Of a stretch of DNA of 40,604 nt, positions 27,680 to 35,405 are shown in pieces (positions within the stretch are counted from its first letter, which is position 1; each line of letters starts with the position of its first letter). Source of the stretch: Gammaproteobacteria bacterium (GTDB taxonomy: Bacteria > Pseudomonadota > Gammaproteobacteria > Pseudomonadales > Halieaceae); contig JAHEKX010000015.1 of the NCBI GenBank assembly GCA_024644535.1, positions 45,810 through 86,413 on the forward strand, written 5' to 3'. The translations under genes and the position numbers were made by a program. The notes beneath the pieces were generated by a model. That model searched no databases, was not told where the DNA came from, and saw nothing but the letters and a program-made list of their open reading frames with translations.

Positions 27680-28719
27680 AGCAGACTTTGCTTAACTAAA
27701 GGGGCGTGGCGCAAGTCACTCAGAGAGGCGCTGCCTGTAATGAAACAGCATATTTGAAGCTGTCGGCGCCATTGTTGAAGCAGTTCGGTCAGTGCCGTTT
27801 CGCTATGTTGTGCAGCAGCGAGCATGGGCGATGCCGCCGAGGCGAAAGATGCGCCCAACCTAATGGTTTTCGCGATATCAAGACCAGATCTTATCCCGCC
27901 CGATGCGATTAATGTGAGCGATTCGTCCACATTGCACTGTTGCTGTATCAATCTGAGGGAGTCACACAGATTGATGCCAAAATTATGAAAGACTTCGCCT
28001 GTTTGAGCGTTGTTGTCGATGCGCGAACGTTCGGTTTCGATAGCCGCCCAGCTAGTGCCGCCGGCGCCAGCAATGTCGAGGTATCGCACGCCAATTTCCG
28101 CTAACTTCTTTGCGGTACTTGGACCAATGCCGTGGCCAACTTCTTTTACAATAACGGGTACCTGAGCGTGGGTGACCAGTGTGGCGATAGCCTTAAGTAC
28201 ACCGCGCCACTGCGTATCGCCCTGAACTTGTAAGACCTCTTGTAGTGGGTTTAGGTGCACAAAAATCCCATCAGCTTCGGCGATGTCGATACATCGTAAC
28301 GCGTTATCTATGCCATTGGGCTGGATTAATTGTGCGCCGCCGATATTGGCAAATATGGGTATGCTGGGGGCAATCGACCTGACTTGAAACGTCGCGCATT
28401 GTTCAGGTTGCTCGATGGCAATGCGCATTGAGCCCAATCCCAATGCCACGCCCGCGCGTTCGGCGGCGGCAGCAAAAATTTCGTTGAGTTGGCGTGAGGC
28501 TCGTGTCCCGCCACTCATAGAGGCTATGATTAAAGGCTGTTGTAATTCCTTACCAACCAGGGAACATCGTGTATCAATCTCGTCGAAATCTAGCTCAGGC
28601 AGGGCGCAAGGCTCAAATTGCAGCGTGTCTAAGCCGTTAGCGATAGACATCTGCATCGAGGGTCGCCCCGCCAAGCTAAGATGTTCACGTTTTCGATCGT
28701 TTATCGTGGACTTACTCAT
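27676..28719 (-). CDS. fni: Type 2 isopentenyl-diphosphate isomerase
   Basis: A 347-residue FMN- and NADPH-dependent isomerase interconverting IPP and DMAPP, the C5 units for carotenoids. Diagnostic parts are D-R-K-R-E-H-L near residue 8, A-S-M-S-G-G-T near 66, G-L-G-S-M-R near 93, H-L-N-P-L-Q-E near 155 (with the catalytic Gln), V-K-E-V-G-H-G-I near 192 and I-A-S-G-G-I-R-S-G near 271. It overlaps blh upstream and lrgA downstream by 4 nt each. It should feed crtE with substrate. Confidence 0.95.
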   Translation of the reverse strand: MSKSTINDRKREHLSLAGRPSMQMSIANGLDTLQFEPCALPELDFDEIDTRCSLVGKELQQPLIIASMSGGTRASRQLNEIFAAAAERAGVALGLGSMRIAIEQPEQCATFQVRSIAPSIPIFANIGGAQLIQPNGIDNALRCIDIAEADGIFVHLNPLQEVLQVQGDTQWRGVLKAIATLVTHAQVPVIVKEVGHGIGPSTAKKLAEIGVRYLDIAGAGGTSWAAIETERSRIDNNAQTGEVFHNFGINLCDSLRLIQQQCNVDESLTLIASGGIRSGLDIAKTIRLGASFASAASPMLAAAQHSETALTELLQQWRRQLQICCFITGSASLSDLRHAPLVKQSLL

Positions 28720-29519
28720 ATCTGAGTGCCGGGTAGATGGGTTCTGGGTAGATAATAGTCGATAAGTATCATGTGGGGCACTGTAAGCGCAAAAATCCCA
28801 ACAAAGAACACTCTAATCATGGCAGTGTCCAAACTTATCTCTGAGGGCATCAGTCCAAATGCCAAGGCTGCAATGGCTAAGGTGAGTGCGGTGATGCCCC
28901 GTCCTAATTGTTTGGCACTTGCGGCGTCTGCCAGGCGAGCGAGTGTATGCTGCGTATGCCTGCGGGCATGCCAAAAGCAAAAATACAAACCTAAAGACCA
29001 CAGTGGTGGCAGTGCCAAGCATAAAACTAACGCGCAAGCAGGTGTGGTTATTGCTTTGTAACTGCGCGCCATCAGCTCGATGTACAAAAACGCGCCGCAG
29101 CCGAGTATCCACAAGGGCAAGGCCAGCATTAGGCCGATTCTTATAAACTCTGTGTTGGTGTTAAGTTGGGTGAAAATTGGCTCGGTGGCGGACCAGTGGT
29201 ACAGAGGCAAAAACAGCGTCCAAGTGCCGCCACGAACAATAATTTGCAGCAGACGGTGCTGTGGCTTTTGGTCGACGATGTCAGAGCTCCCAAAGTGCCA
29301 GGTGCTAAGCGCTAAAAAGAGTAAAATGGCTGCGGTGGGTGCTAGGTACCACCCTGCGATGCACGCGACGACAATAGCGATGTAACCGCCAAAAGTTGCT
29401 GCGCGCCGATTCTTCGATGTGGTCGTTTTTATAAGCGCGGCATCTAGGGCTCCGTGCGGTACGCCAAAAACCGCCATTAAAAGTATGGGGGTGAGCACAG
29501 TTAGGGTACTGGTATCCAC
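28716..29519 (-). CDS. blh: Brp/Blh-type beta-carotene 15,15'-dioxygenase
   Basis: A 267-residue polytopic membrane enzyme that splits beta-carotene into two retinals, the chromophore of the nearby rhodopsin. The expected iron-ligand and conserved histidines lie in G-V-P-H-G-A-L-D near residue 20, L-S-T-W-H-F-G-S-S-D near 73, F-W-H-A-R-R-H near 184, and L-T-V-P-H-M near 245. The GTG start is 3 bp after the crtY stop, and the stop overlaps the fni start. Confidence 0.94.
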   Translation of the reverse strand: MDTSTLTVLTPILLMAVFGVPHGALDAALIKTTTSKNRRAATFGGYIAIVVACIAGWYLAPTAAILLFLALSTWHFGSSDIVDQKPQHRLLQIIVRGGTWTLFLPLYHWSATEPIFTQLNTNTEFIRIGLMLALPLWILGCGAFLYIELMARSYKAITTPACALVLCLALPPLWSLGLYFCFWHARRHTQHTLARLADAASAKQLGRGITALTLAIAALAFGLMPSEISLDTAMIRVFFVGIFALTVPHMILIDYYLPRTHLPGTQI

Positions 29520-29522
29520 AGA

Positions 29523-30647
29523 TTAAGTCCGCCACAAAGCGTGAATAAAGGGCCATTTTGGCGCTGCTATAATGGTGTGTAAACAGGGGCCCCACCCACC
29601 CTCATCGCATAAAAATTGAGCTAAAGTGTCGCCGGGCAGGTGTTGAGCCATTGCAATAAATAAATTGTGTGCCGCTTCGGGTTGGTGTCGCAGAACACGC
29701 AAGAACAGGATGTCCATAAGACGGGCTCGGTCGGAGTATGCCTGTACGCTCGATAATCCACCTGTTCGGGAAAACGCTGTTGTCAGCTTGCTAATTTGGC
29801 GGTGCGTACCATGCCATGCATAGCCAGTTGAAGCCCGAGCAGCACCGCCGGCGATACCGCATCTTACTAGTGTCGCATCGATAGGCTTTGTTGGTCCCAT
29901 AGGCAAAATGCCAGACTCCGTCTCGATGTGTTTGTATGTATTGGTAGGTAGATTGGTTGTGAGCCACTGGTTAATGCAAGCCTCATAGTCGGCATGCGCA
30001 TGGAGCGATGGACTAAAAGTCGTTGCCTCGACGAGTAGCTCGTGGTCCGATACGGGAAGACAATAGATAAACGTTAAGCCGTCGTTCGCAATTGAGCTTG
30101 CGCTAAAGTCCATCAGCAGAGGAGCGCTGTATTGGTGAGGATTTGCACAGCGAATCGTGTGCCCCACGAATTGCTGTTTTATGGTGGTGCTGGGAATTGT
30201 CGGCGGTCGAGTGTCAACCAGATGATCTGAAAAAATGGTTTCGCTGTCGCATAGGATTTGGTAGCCGACCGCTGTTCGGTTAACGCCATGACATTGTTCG
30301 TGGACGCGGTGTACACCAAGCAACTCGACCCCTTCCTCTAACTGTGTTTTAAGGCGTCTGCCATCTATTGCATTGTAGTGCCAGGTGCTGGCGCGCTGAG
30401 TATGAGGAGTGCCAGCGCTGTCTCGGAAAACCCATGCATCCCACTGTTTATCAATGCAGGACTCAACTACAGCGGGTACGGCCTGCTTGCCATCCAACCA
30501 CGTGCTGATTCGCTGAGGACGACGGTCTTCAGGGCCTATTAAGACTACTGTTGCATTTTGGTTGTCTTGCTTAAGGCGCGTTGCAAGCGTTAAACCAGCG
30601 ATGCCTGCCCCTACAACTGTGACATTAGCTCTGCGTGTGGTTAACAT
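29523..30647 (-). CDS. crtY: Lycopene beta-cyclase CrtY
   Basis: A 374-residue FAD/NAD-binding protein that cyclises lycopene to beta-carotene. The dinucleotide-binding motif V-V-G-A-G-I-A-G-L-T-L-A lies near residues 11-22. Other CrtY features are R-I-S-T-W-L near 45, D-T-R-P-P near 165 and G-G-A-A-R-A-S-T-G-Y near 275. The ATG at 30647 is chosen because AAGG lies upstream and the FAD fold begins just after. It overlaps the end of crtB by 23 nt. Confidence 0.93.
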   Translation of the reverse strand: MLTTRRANVTVVGAGIAGLTLATRLKQDNQNATVVLIGPEDRRPQRISTWLDGKQAVPAVVESCIDKQWDAWVFRDSAGTPHTQRASTWHYNAIDGRRLKTQLEEGVELLGVHRVHEQCHGVNRTAVGYQILCDSETIFSDHLVDTRPPTIPSTTIKQQFVGHTIRCANPHQYSAPLLMDFSASSIANDGLTFIYCLPVSDHELLVEATTFSPSLHAHADYEACINQWLTTNLPTNTYKHIETESGILPMGPTKPIDATLVRCGIAGGAARASTGYAWHGTHRQISKLTTAFSRTGGLSSVQAYSDRARLMDILFLRVLRHQPEAAHNLFIAMAQHLPGDTLAQFLCDEGGWGPCLHTIIAAPKWPFIHALWRT

Positions 30648-31569
30648 GTGGCAGGCCTTCAAGGTTGGCGTGCAAGTTTGACGCGTGGCGTGAGGGCTTG
30701 GGTTGTAGCAGCGCAATTAGCAACGTTGGTAGGAGCCTAAGCGTTAAGCCAAGTTTTTCTGAGGTGGGGATTACGATACGCCCCTCCCACCACGCATAAT
30801 CTTGGCTTTTAAGTTTTCGACCGATCGCTCGGTACAGGTGAGCGGCCACTAAAATTGCAATTCGGCTGCGTCTTGGCAAATAAGCAAGACCGCGCAGGCC
30901 TGACTCGTAAAACGCCTCTGCGCGGTGCAATTGGTCCGCTATGGCGTGCTGAACTCGAATTTTAATCGTATCTGAAGCAAAGCGGATTTCAGCGGGCGTT
31001 ACTTCAACCGGTAAGTATCGTCTTCCTAGCTCTGCGTCCTCTAATACATCCCGGCATATATTGGTAAGTTGCATGGCCATACCAAGGTCAATCGCAAAGG
31101 GTAAGGCCTGCTCGTCAGTGACCTCTAATATAGGGCACATCATAAGACCTACGGTACCCGCCACGCGGAAGCAGTAGCGATCCAGTGAACTTTTGTTGGA
31201 AATTGCTACCTGCTCGGTATCGGTAATTAAGCCGTCCAGTAAACTCACTAGTGCGGCAGTAGGTATTAGGTACTTGGACGAGAGTGAGCGCAGTGCAGTG
31301 CTTAATGGTTGATTGCTTGGCTGGCTGGGGTCCTCCAGTGCTAGTTTTAGTGCCTTTAACCTTTGCTTTTTACTGAGCGCAGATTGCGTGGGTGCATCGG
31401 CTAGGTCATCTAACGCTCGACAGCAGGCGTAAAGATCTGCCGCTGCTGCGGCTTGTCGCTTGGTCAGGAAAAAAGAGGCCCAATAAAAGGTTTTGCCGTG
31501 CGCGGCTAATGTATCGATAGCGTTTTCGCGGCTACTGAGTTCTGGCGATATTAGCGATTGAGTCACCAT
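30625..31569 (-). CDS. crtB: Phytoene synthase CrtB
   Basis: A 314-residue squalene/phytoene synthase that condenses two GGPP molecules to phytoene. The two Asp-rich sites are clear: R-A-L-D-D-L-A-D near residue 52 and N-I-C-R-D-V-L-E-D near 170. K-T-F-Y-W-A-S-F-F near 26 and R-R-Y-L-P near 182 are also typical. The ATG follows the crtI stop by 4 bp with GAGAG upstream. Confidence 0.95.
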   Translation of the reverse strand: MVTQSLISPELSSRENAIDTLAAHGKTFYWASFFLTKRQAAAAADLYACCRALDDLADAPTQSALSKKQRLKALKLALEDPSQPSNQPLSTALRSLSSKYLIPTAALVSLLDGLITDTEQVAISNKSSLDRYCFRVAGTVGLMMCPILEVTDEQALPFAIDLGMAMQLTNICRDVLEDAELGRRYLPVEVTPAEIRFASDTIKIRVQHAIADQLHRAEAFYESGLRGLAYLPRRSRIAILVAAHLYRAIGRKLKSQDYAWWEGRIVIPTSEKLGLTLRLLPTLLIALLQPKPSRHASNLHANLEGLPHVNHTQS

Positions 31570-31573
31570 GAGC

Positions 31574-33061
31574 TTAACTCTCGCTGCCTATCAAGAGGTT
31601 TTCGACTACTTTGGCAGAAGACAGCACTCCAGGTAGTCCGGCACCGGGGTGTGTCCCCGCGCCAGTGAAGTACAAGTTGCCCACATCTGGGTCACGGTTG
31701 TGATATCGAAAGTAGGCTGATTGTGTGAGCGTTGGGGCAATCGAAAACCCAGCGCCATGCTCAGAGCGATATTGCGTTTTGAAATCGTCAGGTGTCATCC
31801 AAAACTGAGCGCAAATAGTGTCGGTAAGCCCGGATAGGATGGTTTCATCTAAAGCGGCTACTATCCGGTCTCGCAGCAGCGGGCCCTCTACTGCCCAATC
31901 GGTACCTGATTTTAGGTTGGATACGGGACACAGTACGTAAAAGCTCTCGCAACCTTCGGGGGCAAAGCTAGAATCGGTCGCTGTTGGACGGTGCAGGTAC
32001 AGCGAAAAATCATTGGGAACAATGTGGTTGTCAAAGATATCTGCGAGTAACTCTTTATGTCGCGGTCCTAGCCATATTGTGTGGTGCGCAATGTCTGGGT
32101 AGGTAGTGCGTGTTCCGAAGTACAGCACAAATAAGCCCATGGAATATTGCGTCAGCGCTTCTGGGCGTCGGATTTTTTGGCGTTTCAGTGATTTTGGTAG
32201 CAGAGCTCGGTAGGCGTGGGGAGTATCTCCGTTAAAAACGATGTTGTCAGCTTTCAAATGCTGCCCTTGGCTCGTAACAACGCCCGTTGCGCGGTTTTCT
32301 TCGATTACAATCTGCTCTACATCGCATTCGGTGCGAATCGATATCCCTTCTTCTTGCATTAAGGTTTTTAGCGCCGAGACTAACGCGCCTGTGCCCCCCA
32401 TACAAAAATGGATGCCCCACTGACGCTCTAAGTAGTGTATCAGTGTGTAGATTGAAGTTGTGGTGTACGGATTGCCCCCCACCAGTAGTGGATGAACTGA
32501 GAATACTTTGCGAAGGTGTTCGTTGCGAATGTAGCGGCTCACCAAACCAAAAACCGTACGATAGCTTTTAAGTCGAATAAGAGCCGGCACTTGCTTAAGC
32601 ATGGTCGTGAATTTGGTGAAGGGTTGCGCGGAAAGCTGTTCAAACCCAACCTTGAAAATTCGTTTGGACAAGGCAAGGAGTGCCTGGTAGCCAGCAACAT
32701 CTTTTGGTTCGAACTTGGCGATTTCGTCTAGCGTGTGCTGAAGATCTCCTTTGTAAGTGAACGATTTGCCATCGTTAAAATAGAATTCGTACCACGTATC
32801 CAAGGGTACGATATGGGCATAATGCGCGAGCTCTTTGTTGAATAGCTGGAACAACTCCTCAAACATAAAGGGCGCGGTAATCACGGTTGGGCCTGCGTCG
32901 TGGCGAAATCCCTCTCGCTCGAAGACTTGGGCTCGTCCTCCGAGTTCACTCAGTCGGTCGACCAGTGTAACCTCGTGGCCAAGTGCGCGGCATCTCAAGG
33001 CGCTCGCTATACCACCAAAGCCTCCTCCGACAACGATAGTATGGGGTGTCCTATTTGTCAC
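31574..33061 (-). CDS. crtI: Phytoene desaturase CrtI
   Basis: A 495-residue FAD-dependent desaturase that turns phytoene into lycopene. The N-terminal motif V-V-G-G-G-F-G-G-I-A-S-A lies near residue 12, L-G-G-R-A near 41 and H-D-A-G-P-T-V-I-T near 54. The C-terminal FAD block reads N-L-Y-F-T-G-A-G-T-H-P-G-A-G-L-P-G-V near 463-480. The GTG start at 33061 lies inside the end of crtE (11-nt overlap). Confidence 0.96.
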   Translation of the reverse strand: MTNRTPHTIVVGGGFGGIASALRCRALGHEVTLVDRLSELGGRAQVFEREGFRHDAGPTVITAPFMFEELFQLFNKELAHYAHIVPLDTWYEFYFNDGKSFTYKGDLQHTLDEIAKFEPKDVAGYQALLALSKRIFKVGFEQLSAQPFTKFTTMLKQVPALIRLKSYRTVFGLVSRYIRNEHLRKVFSVHPLLVGGNPYTTTSIYTLIHYLERQWGIHFCMGGTGALVSALKTLMQEEGISIRTECDVEQIVIEENRATGVVTSQGQHLKADNIVFNGDTPHAYRALLPKSLKRQKIRRPEALTQYSMGLFVLYFGTRTTYPDIAHHTIWLGPRHKELLADIFDNHIVPNDFSLYLHRPTATDSSFAPEGCESFYVLCPVSNLKSGTDWAVEGPLLRDRIVAALDETILSGLTDTICAQFWMTPDDFKTQYRSEHGAGFSIAPTLTQSAYFRYHNRDPDVGNLYFTGAGTHPGAGLPGVLSSAKVVENLLIGSES

Positions 33062-34088
33062 CGCGTGTACTCATACAATGCTGGGTTTTGGTCAGTTCGA
33101 GTGCCAACCATTGATTGAGGGTGCTCAATACGCCTTGCAGTCCTGTCGGGAGTTTTATGAGTTCACCGGTTGCCATATTAAAGTGGAAGTGCAGTCGCTG
33201 CGCGGTGTCTGAAAAGGCGTCCGACGCACACAAGCGGTGCCACCATTCTCTGGTTTCCACGGCGTCCGCGATGATTTCGCCCGCCCGTATTCTATCTGCC
33301 CAGATGGAAAAGCGCGCATTGAGGTTCTTGGGTAGGGTTCCGGTGAAGCACGCAATGACCGCATTAGGTCGGCAGTTTGCCAGGTCAGAGCAGGGGGATT
33401 CGGCGCCGTCCGATCCACTGAAATTGCGAATATCATTAATCATTTGAAAGCAAAGGGCCGCATGATCGAAATAGCGTTCGATAGGTGTCACCGGCACGGG
33501 TTGTTGCTGTATGGCCGCAGCCCCCAAAATCGTTAGACTTAGAAGTGGCGCGGTTTTATCGATGGCAATTTGTTCATAGGTTGCCCAGTCAGGGTAGCCT
33601 GCGTTGCAGAACTCCGCGGCTTGCCCCCCTACTAAAGTGGCTATGCTAGCTGACAGGTGGGGCAGAGTTGCCGAGCTTGCGCAGGCACCATACTCGTAGG
33701 CCTTGGCAATGAGGAAGTCGCCCAGGCACACCGCGGCCGCTTCACCGTATTGCCGGAAAGTGGTGCGTTGACCTCGCCGCTTGCTGTCTTTATCGCACAG
33801 GTCGTCGTGCACTAACGACGCGTTGTGAAGCAACTCGACGGCAGTCGCCCATGAAATCGCGGTCTCGGGAGAGGCTCCGTAAAGGCAAGCGGCAGAATAG
33901 GCGAGTTTGCCACGCAAGTGCTTGCCTGCTTTTGCGAAATGGTCACGAGCAGGTTCACGCAGAGCCGCCGGCGCCGTTGCCACCACGTTTTTGAACGCTT
34001 GGCTTAAGCGCTCATTCAAGTCCACGGGTGCCGAAGCAAGACGCAGTGCCCCAGGATCGCTGGCTACCGCTAACGCTGTCTGATTCAT
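33051..34088 (-). CDS. crtE: Geranylgeranyl diphosphate synthase-like prenyltransferase CrtE, divergent
   Basis: A 345-residue trans-prenyltransferase that should make GGPP for crtB. The first Asp-rich motif is intact (H-D-D-L-C-D-K-D at residues 94-101), as is the downstream R-R-G. The second motif, normally D-D-x-x-D, reads N-D-I-R-N at 218-222, and G-G-K-R-L-R is G-K-H-L-R-G. It heads the operon, with GAAGG upstream of its ATG, and its position argues for the CrtE role. The changed second motif could affect chain length or rate; this is inference. Confidence 0.88.
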   Translation of the reverse strand: MNQTALAVASDPGALRLASAPVDLNERLSQAFKNVVATAPAALREPARDHFAKAGKHLRGKLAYSAACLYGASPETAISWATAVELLHNASLVHDDLCDKDSKRRGQRTTFRQYGEAAAVCLGDFLIAKAYEYGACASSATLPHLSASIATLVGGQAAEFCNAGYPDWATYEQIAIDKTAPLLSLTILGAAAIQQQPVPVTPIERYFDHAALCFQMINDIRNFSGSDGAESPCSDLANCRPNAVIACFTGTLPKNLNARFSIWADRIRAGEIIADAVETREWWHRLCASDAFSDTAQRLHFHFNMATGELIKLPTGLQGVLSTLNQWLALELTKTQHCMSTRGDK

Positions 34089-34374
34089 AGTCCAACCTTC
34101 GATTATTTTTGTTGTTGGTATGTGACATACGCAGGTAGGTACAGCGAAGGATCACTGGATCAGTCAAAAATTTAAAGTTAATCTTTTCTTGGCCGCCGGT
34201 AAAAATAATTATTTAATAAAAACAATATGTTATGATTTTTCTTTGTGGTTTATTAAATTTTATTGCGATAAAAGTGATCCATTTTGCGGTGGACTGCGCA
34301 TCAATCGTGTGCAATTGCACGGTAGTAATTAGCGGTAAAACATCTCGAGATAAGAAAAATTGGAGAATAAAGCT
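34089..34374. promoter_or_regulatory. Divergent control region between crtE and proteorhodopsin
   Basis: These 286 bp must carry both promoters. Visible signals: GTATG-TGA-CATAC palindrome at 34118-34130, 30 bp from crtE; GGATCACT at 34149-34156 and its inverted copy AGTGATCC at 34273-34280, one near each gene; a perfect 12-bp palindrome GTGCAATTGCAC at 34309-34320. Its right half, TTGCAC, could be a -35 with TAAAAC 15 bp downstream as a weak -10 for the rhodopsin gene. GGAG at 34362-34365 is the rhodopsin ribosome-binding site. The centre is strongly AT-rich (34190-34260). The regulator is unknown. Confidence 0.5.
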
Positions 34375-35151
34375 ATGTTGAATAAAAGCGTAAACGTGTG
34401 GCAGAAGGCAGGCATCGTTGGCCTGTTTGCGCTCGGATCCAGCTCTGTGTTTGCAAGCACAATGCTGCAGTCGGGTGACTTTGTAGGCTACTCATTCTGG
34501 TTAATATCAATGGCTCTGGCAGCCTCGACAATATTCTTCCTGATGGAAGCATTGCGTATGGGCGGCAAGTGGGCTACAAGTTTAACAGTGTCGGCACTGG
34601 TAACGTTCATTGCAGCCTTCCACTACATGTACATGCGTGAAGTGTGGGTCAGCACAGGAACTTCACCAACCGATTTTCGATACATTGATTGGCTGTTAAC
34701 AGTGCCGCTGTTAATGATCGAGTTCTACTTGATCCTGGCCGCAATTGCGAAAGTATCCGGAGGAATCTTCTGGCGCTTGCTAATCGGTACGTTGGTTATG
34801 CTAGTACCGGGCTACATGGGCGAGGCGGGTTACCTAAACGTGACCGTCGGATTCGTGATTGGCATGTTGGGATGGTTCTACATTCTGTACGAGATCTTTG
34901 CCGGCGAAGCCAGCAAAGTTGCTGCTTCTCAAGCGACCCCGGCAGTGCAAAAATCTTACAACCTGATGAAATGGACGGTAACGATTGGTTGGGCGATTTA
35001 CCCTATCGGCTACTTCTTGGGTTACATGGCGGGCGGTACCGACCAGGGTACATTGAACATCGTGTACAACTTAGCGGATGTGCTAAACAAGATCGCTTTC
35101 GGTCTATTCATCTGGTACGCAGCCAACGAAGACACCGCCGCCAAGGCGTAG
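34375..35151 (+). CDS. Proteorhodopsin, green-tuned proton pump
   Basis: A 258-residue, seven-helix light-driven proton pump with an N-terminal signal peptide (cleavage probable after V-F-A near residue 27). The key residues are present: proton acceptor D105 in R-Y-I-D-W-L-L, proton donor E116 in L-L-M-I-E-F, His partner H83 in A-F-H-Y-M-Y, and the retinal lysine K239 in V-L-N-K-I-A-F. The tuning position (equivalent to 105 in the GPR reference) is Leu, L113, which predicts green absorption. The ATG at 34375 has GGAG upstream. The divergent operon makes retinal. Light should energise the inner membrane with a proton motive force. Confidence 0.97.
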   Translation: MLNKSVNVWQKAGIVGLFALGSSSVFASTMLQSGDFVGYSFWLISMALAASTIFFLMEALRMGGKWATSLTVSALVTFIAAFHYMYMREVWVSTGTSPTDFRYIDWLLTVPLLMIEFYLILAAIAKVSGGIFWRLLIGTLVMLVPGYMGEAGYLNVTVGFVIGMLGWFYILYEIFAGEASKVAASQATPAVQKSYNLMKWTVTIGWAIYPIGYFLGYMAGGTDQGTLNIVYNLADVLNKIAFGLFIWYAANEDTAAKA

Positions 35152-35170
35152 TGTTAACGCAGATATTCTC

Positions 35171-35193
35171 AGCCGCCTTCGGGCGGCTTTTTT
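35171..35193 (+). terminator. Rho-independent terminator of the proteorhodopsin gene
   Basis: GCCGCC at 35172-35177 pairs with GGCGGC at 35182-35187 around a TTCG tetraloop, flanked by an A/T pair and followed by T's to 35193. It lies 20 bp past the rhodopsin stop, so the gene is transcribed alone. Confidence 0.92.
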
Positions 35194-35274
35194 GTTTCTG
35201 CTACTCAGATGCTTTGGCGGTTTGTCATGGCATACGCTGATTTGGACAAGCCAGGTGGGCATTATTTAATGGTA

Positions 35275-35297
35275 TTTTTTGCGAATTCGCTAAAAAA
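35275..35297. repeat. Palindrome with flanking T and A tracts upstream of fusA2
   Basis: The perfect palindrome GCGAATTCGC at 35281-35290 is flanked by six T's on the left and, after one T, six A's on the right. The whole is close to symmetrical. It could be an operator or a back-up terminator. It lies 109 bp upstream of the fusA2 ATG. Confidence 0.4.
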
Positions 35298-35405
35298 GCC
35301 GCGGGTTTTCAAAGAAAGTCACTCACGCTGTCGCAATTTACTGTAAACTTGCGCGCGAAATTTTAAGTTGTATTTTTTAACGGACTAAACTCAACGAGTA
35401 CAATC

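Noticed and set aside
35337-35347. TTTAC-T-GTAAA as a third LexA box before fusA2
   Set aside because: The CTG-N10-CAG spacing is missing, so it does not meet the LexA consensus.
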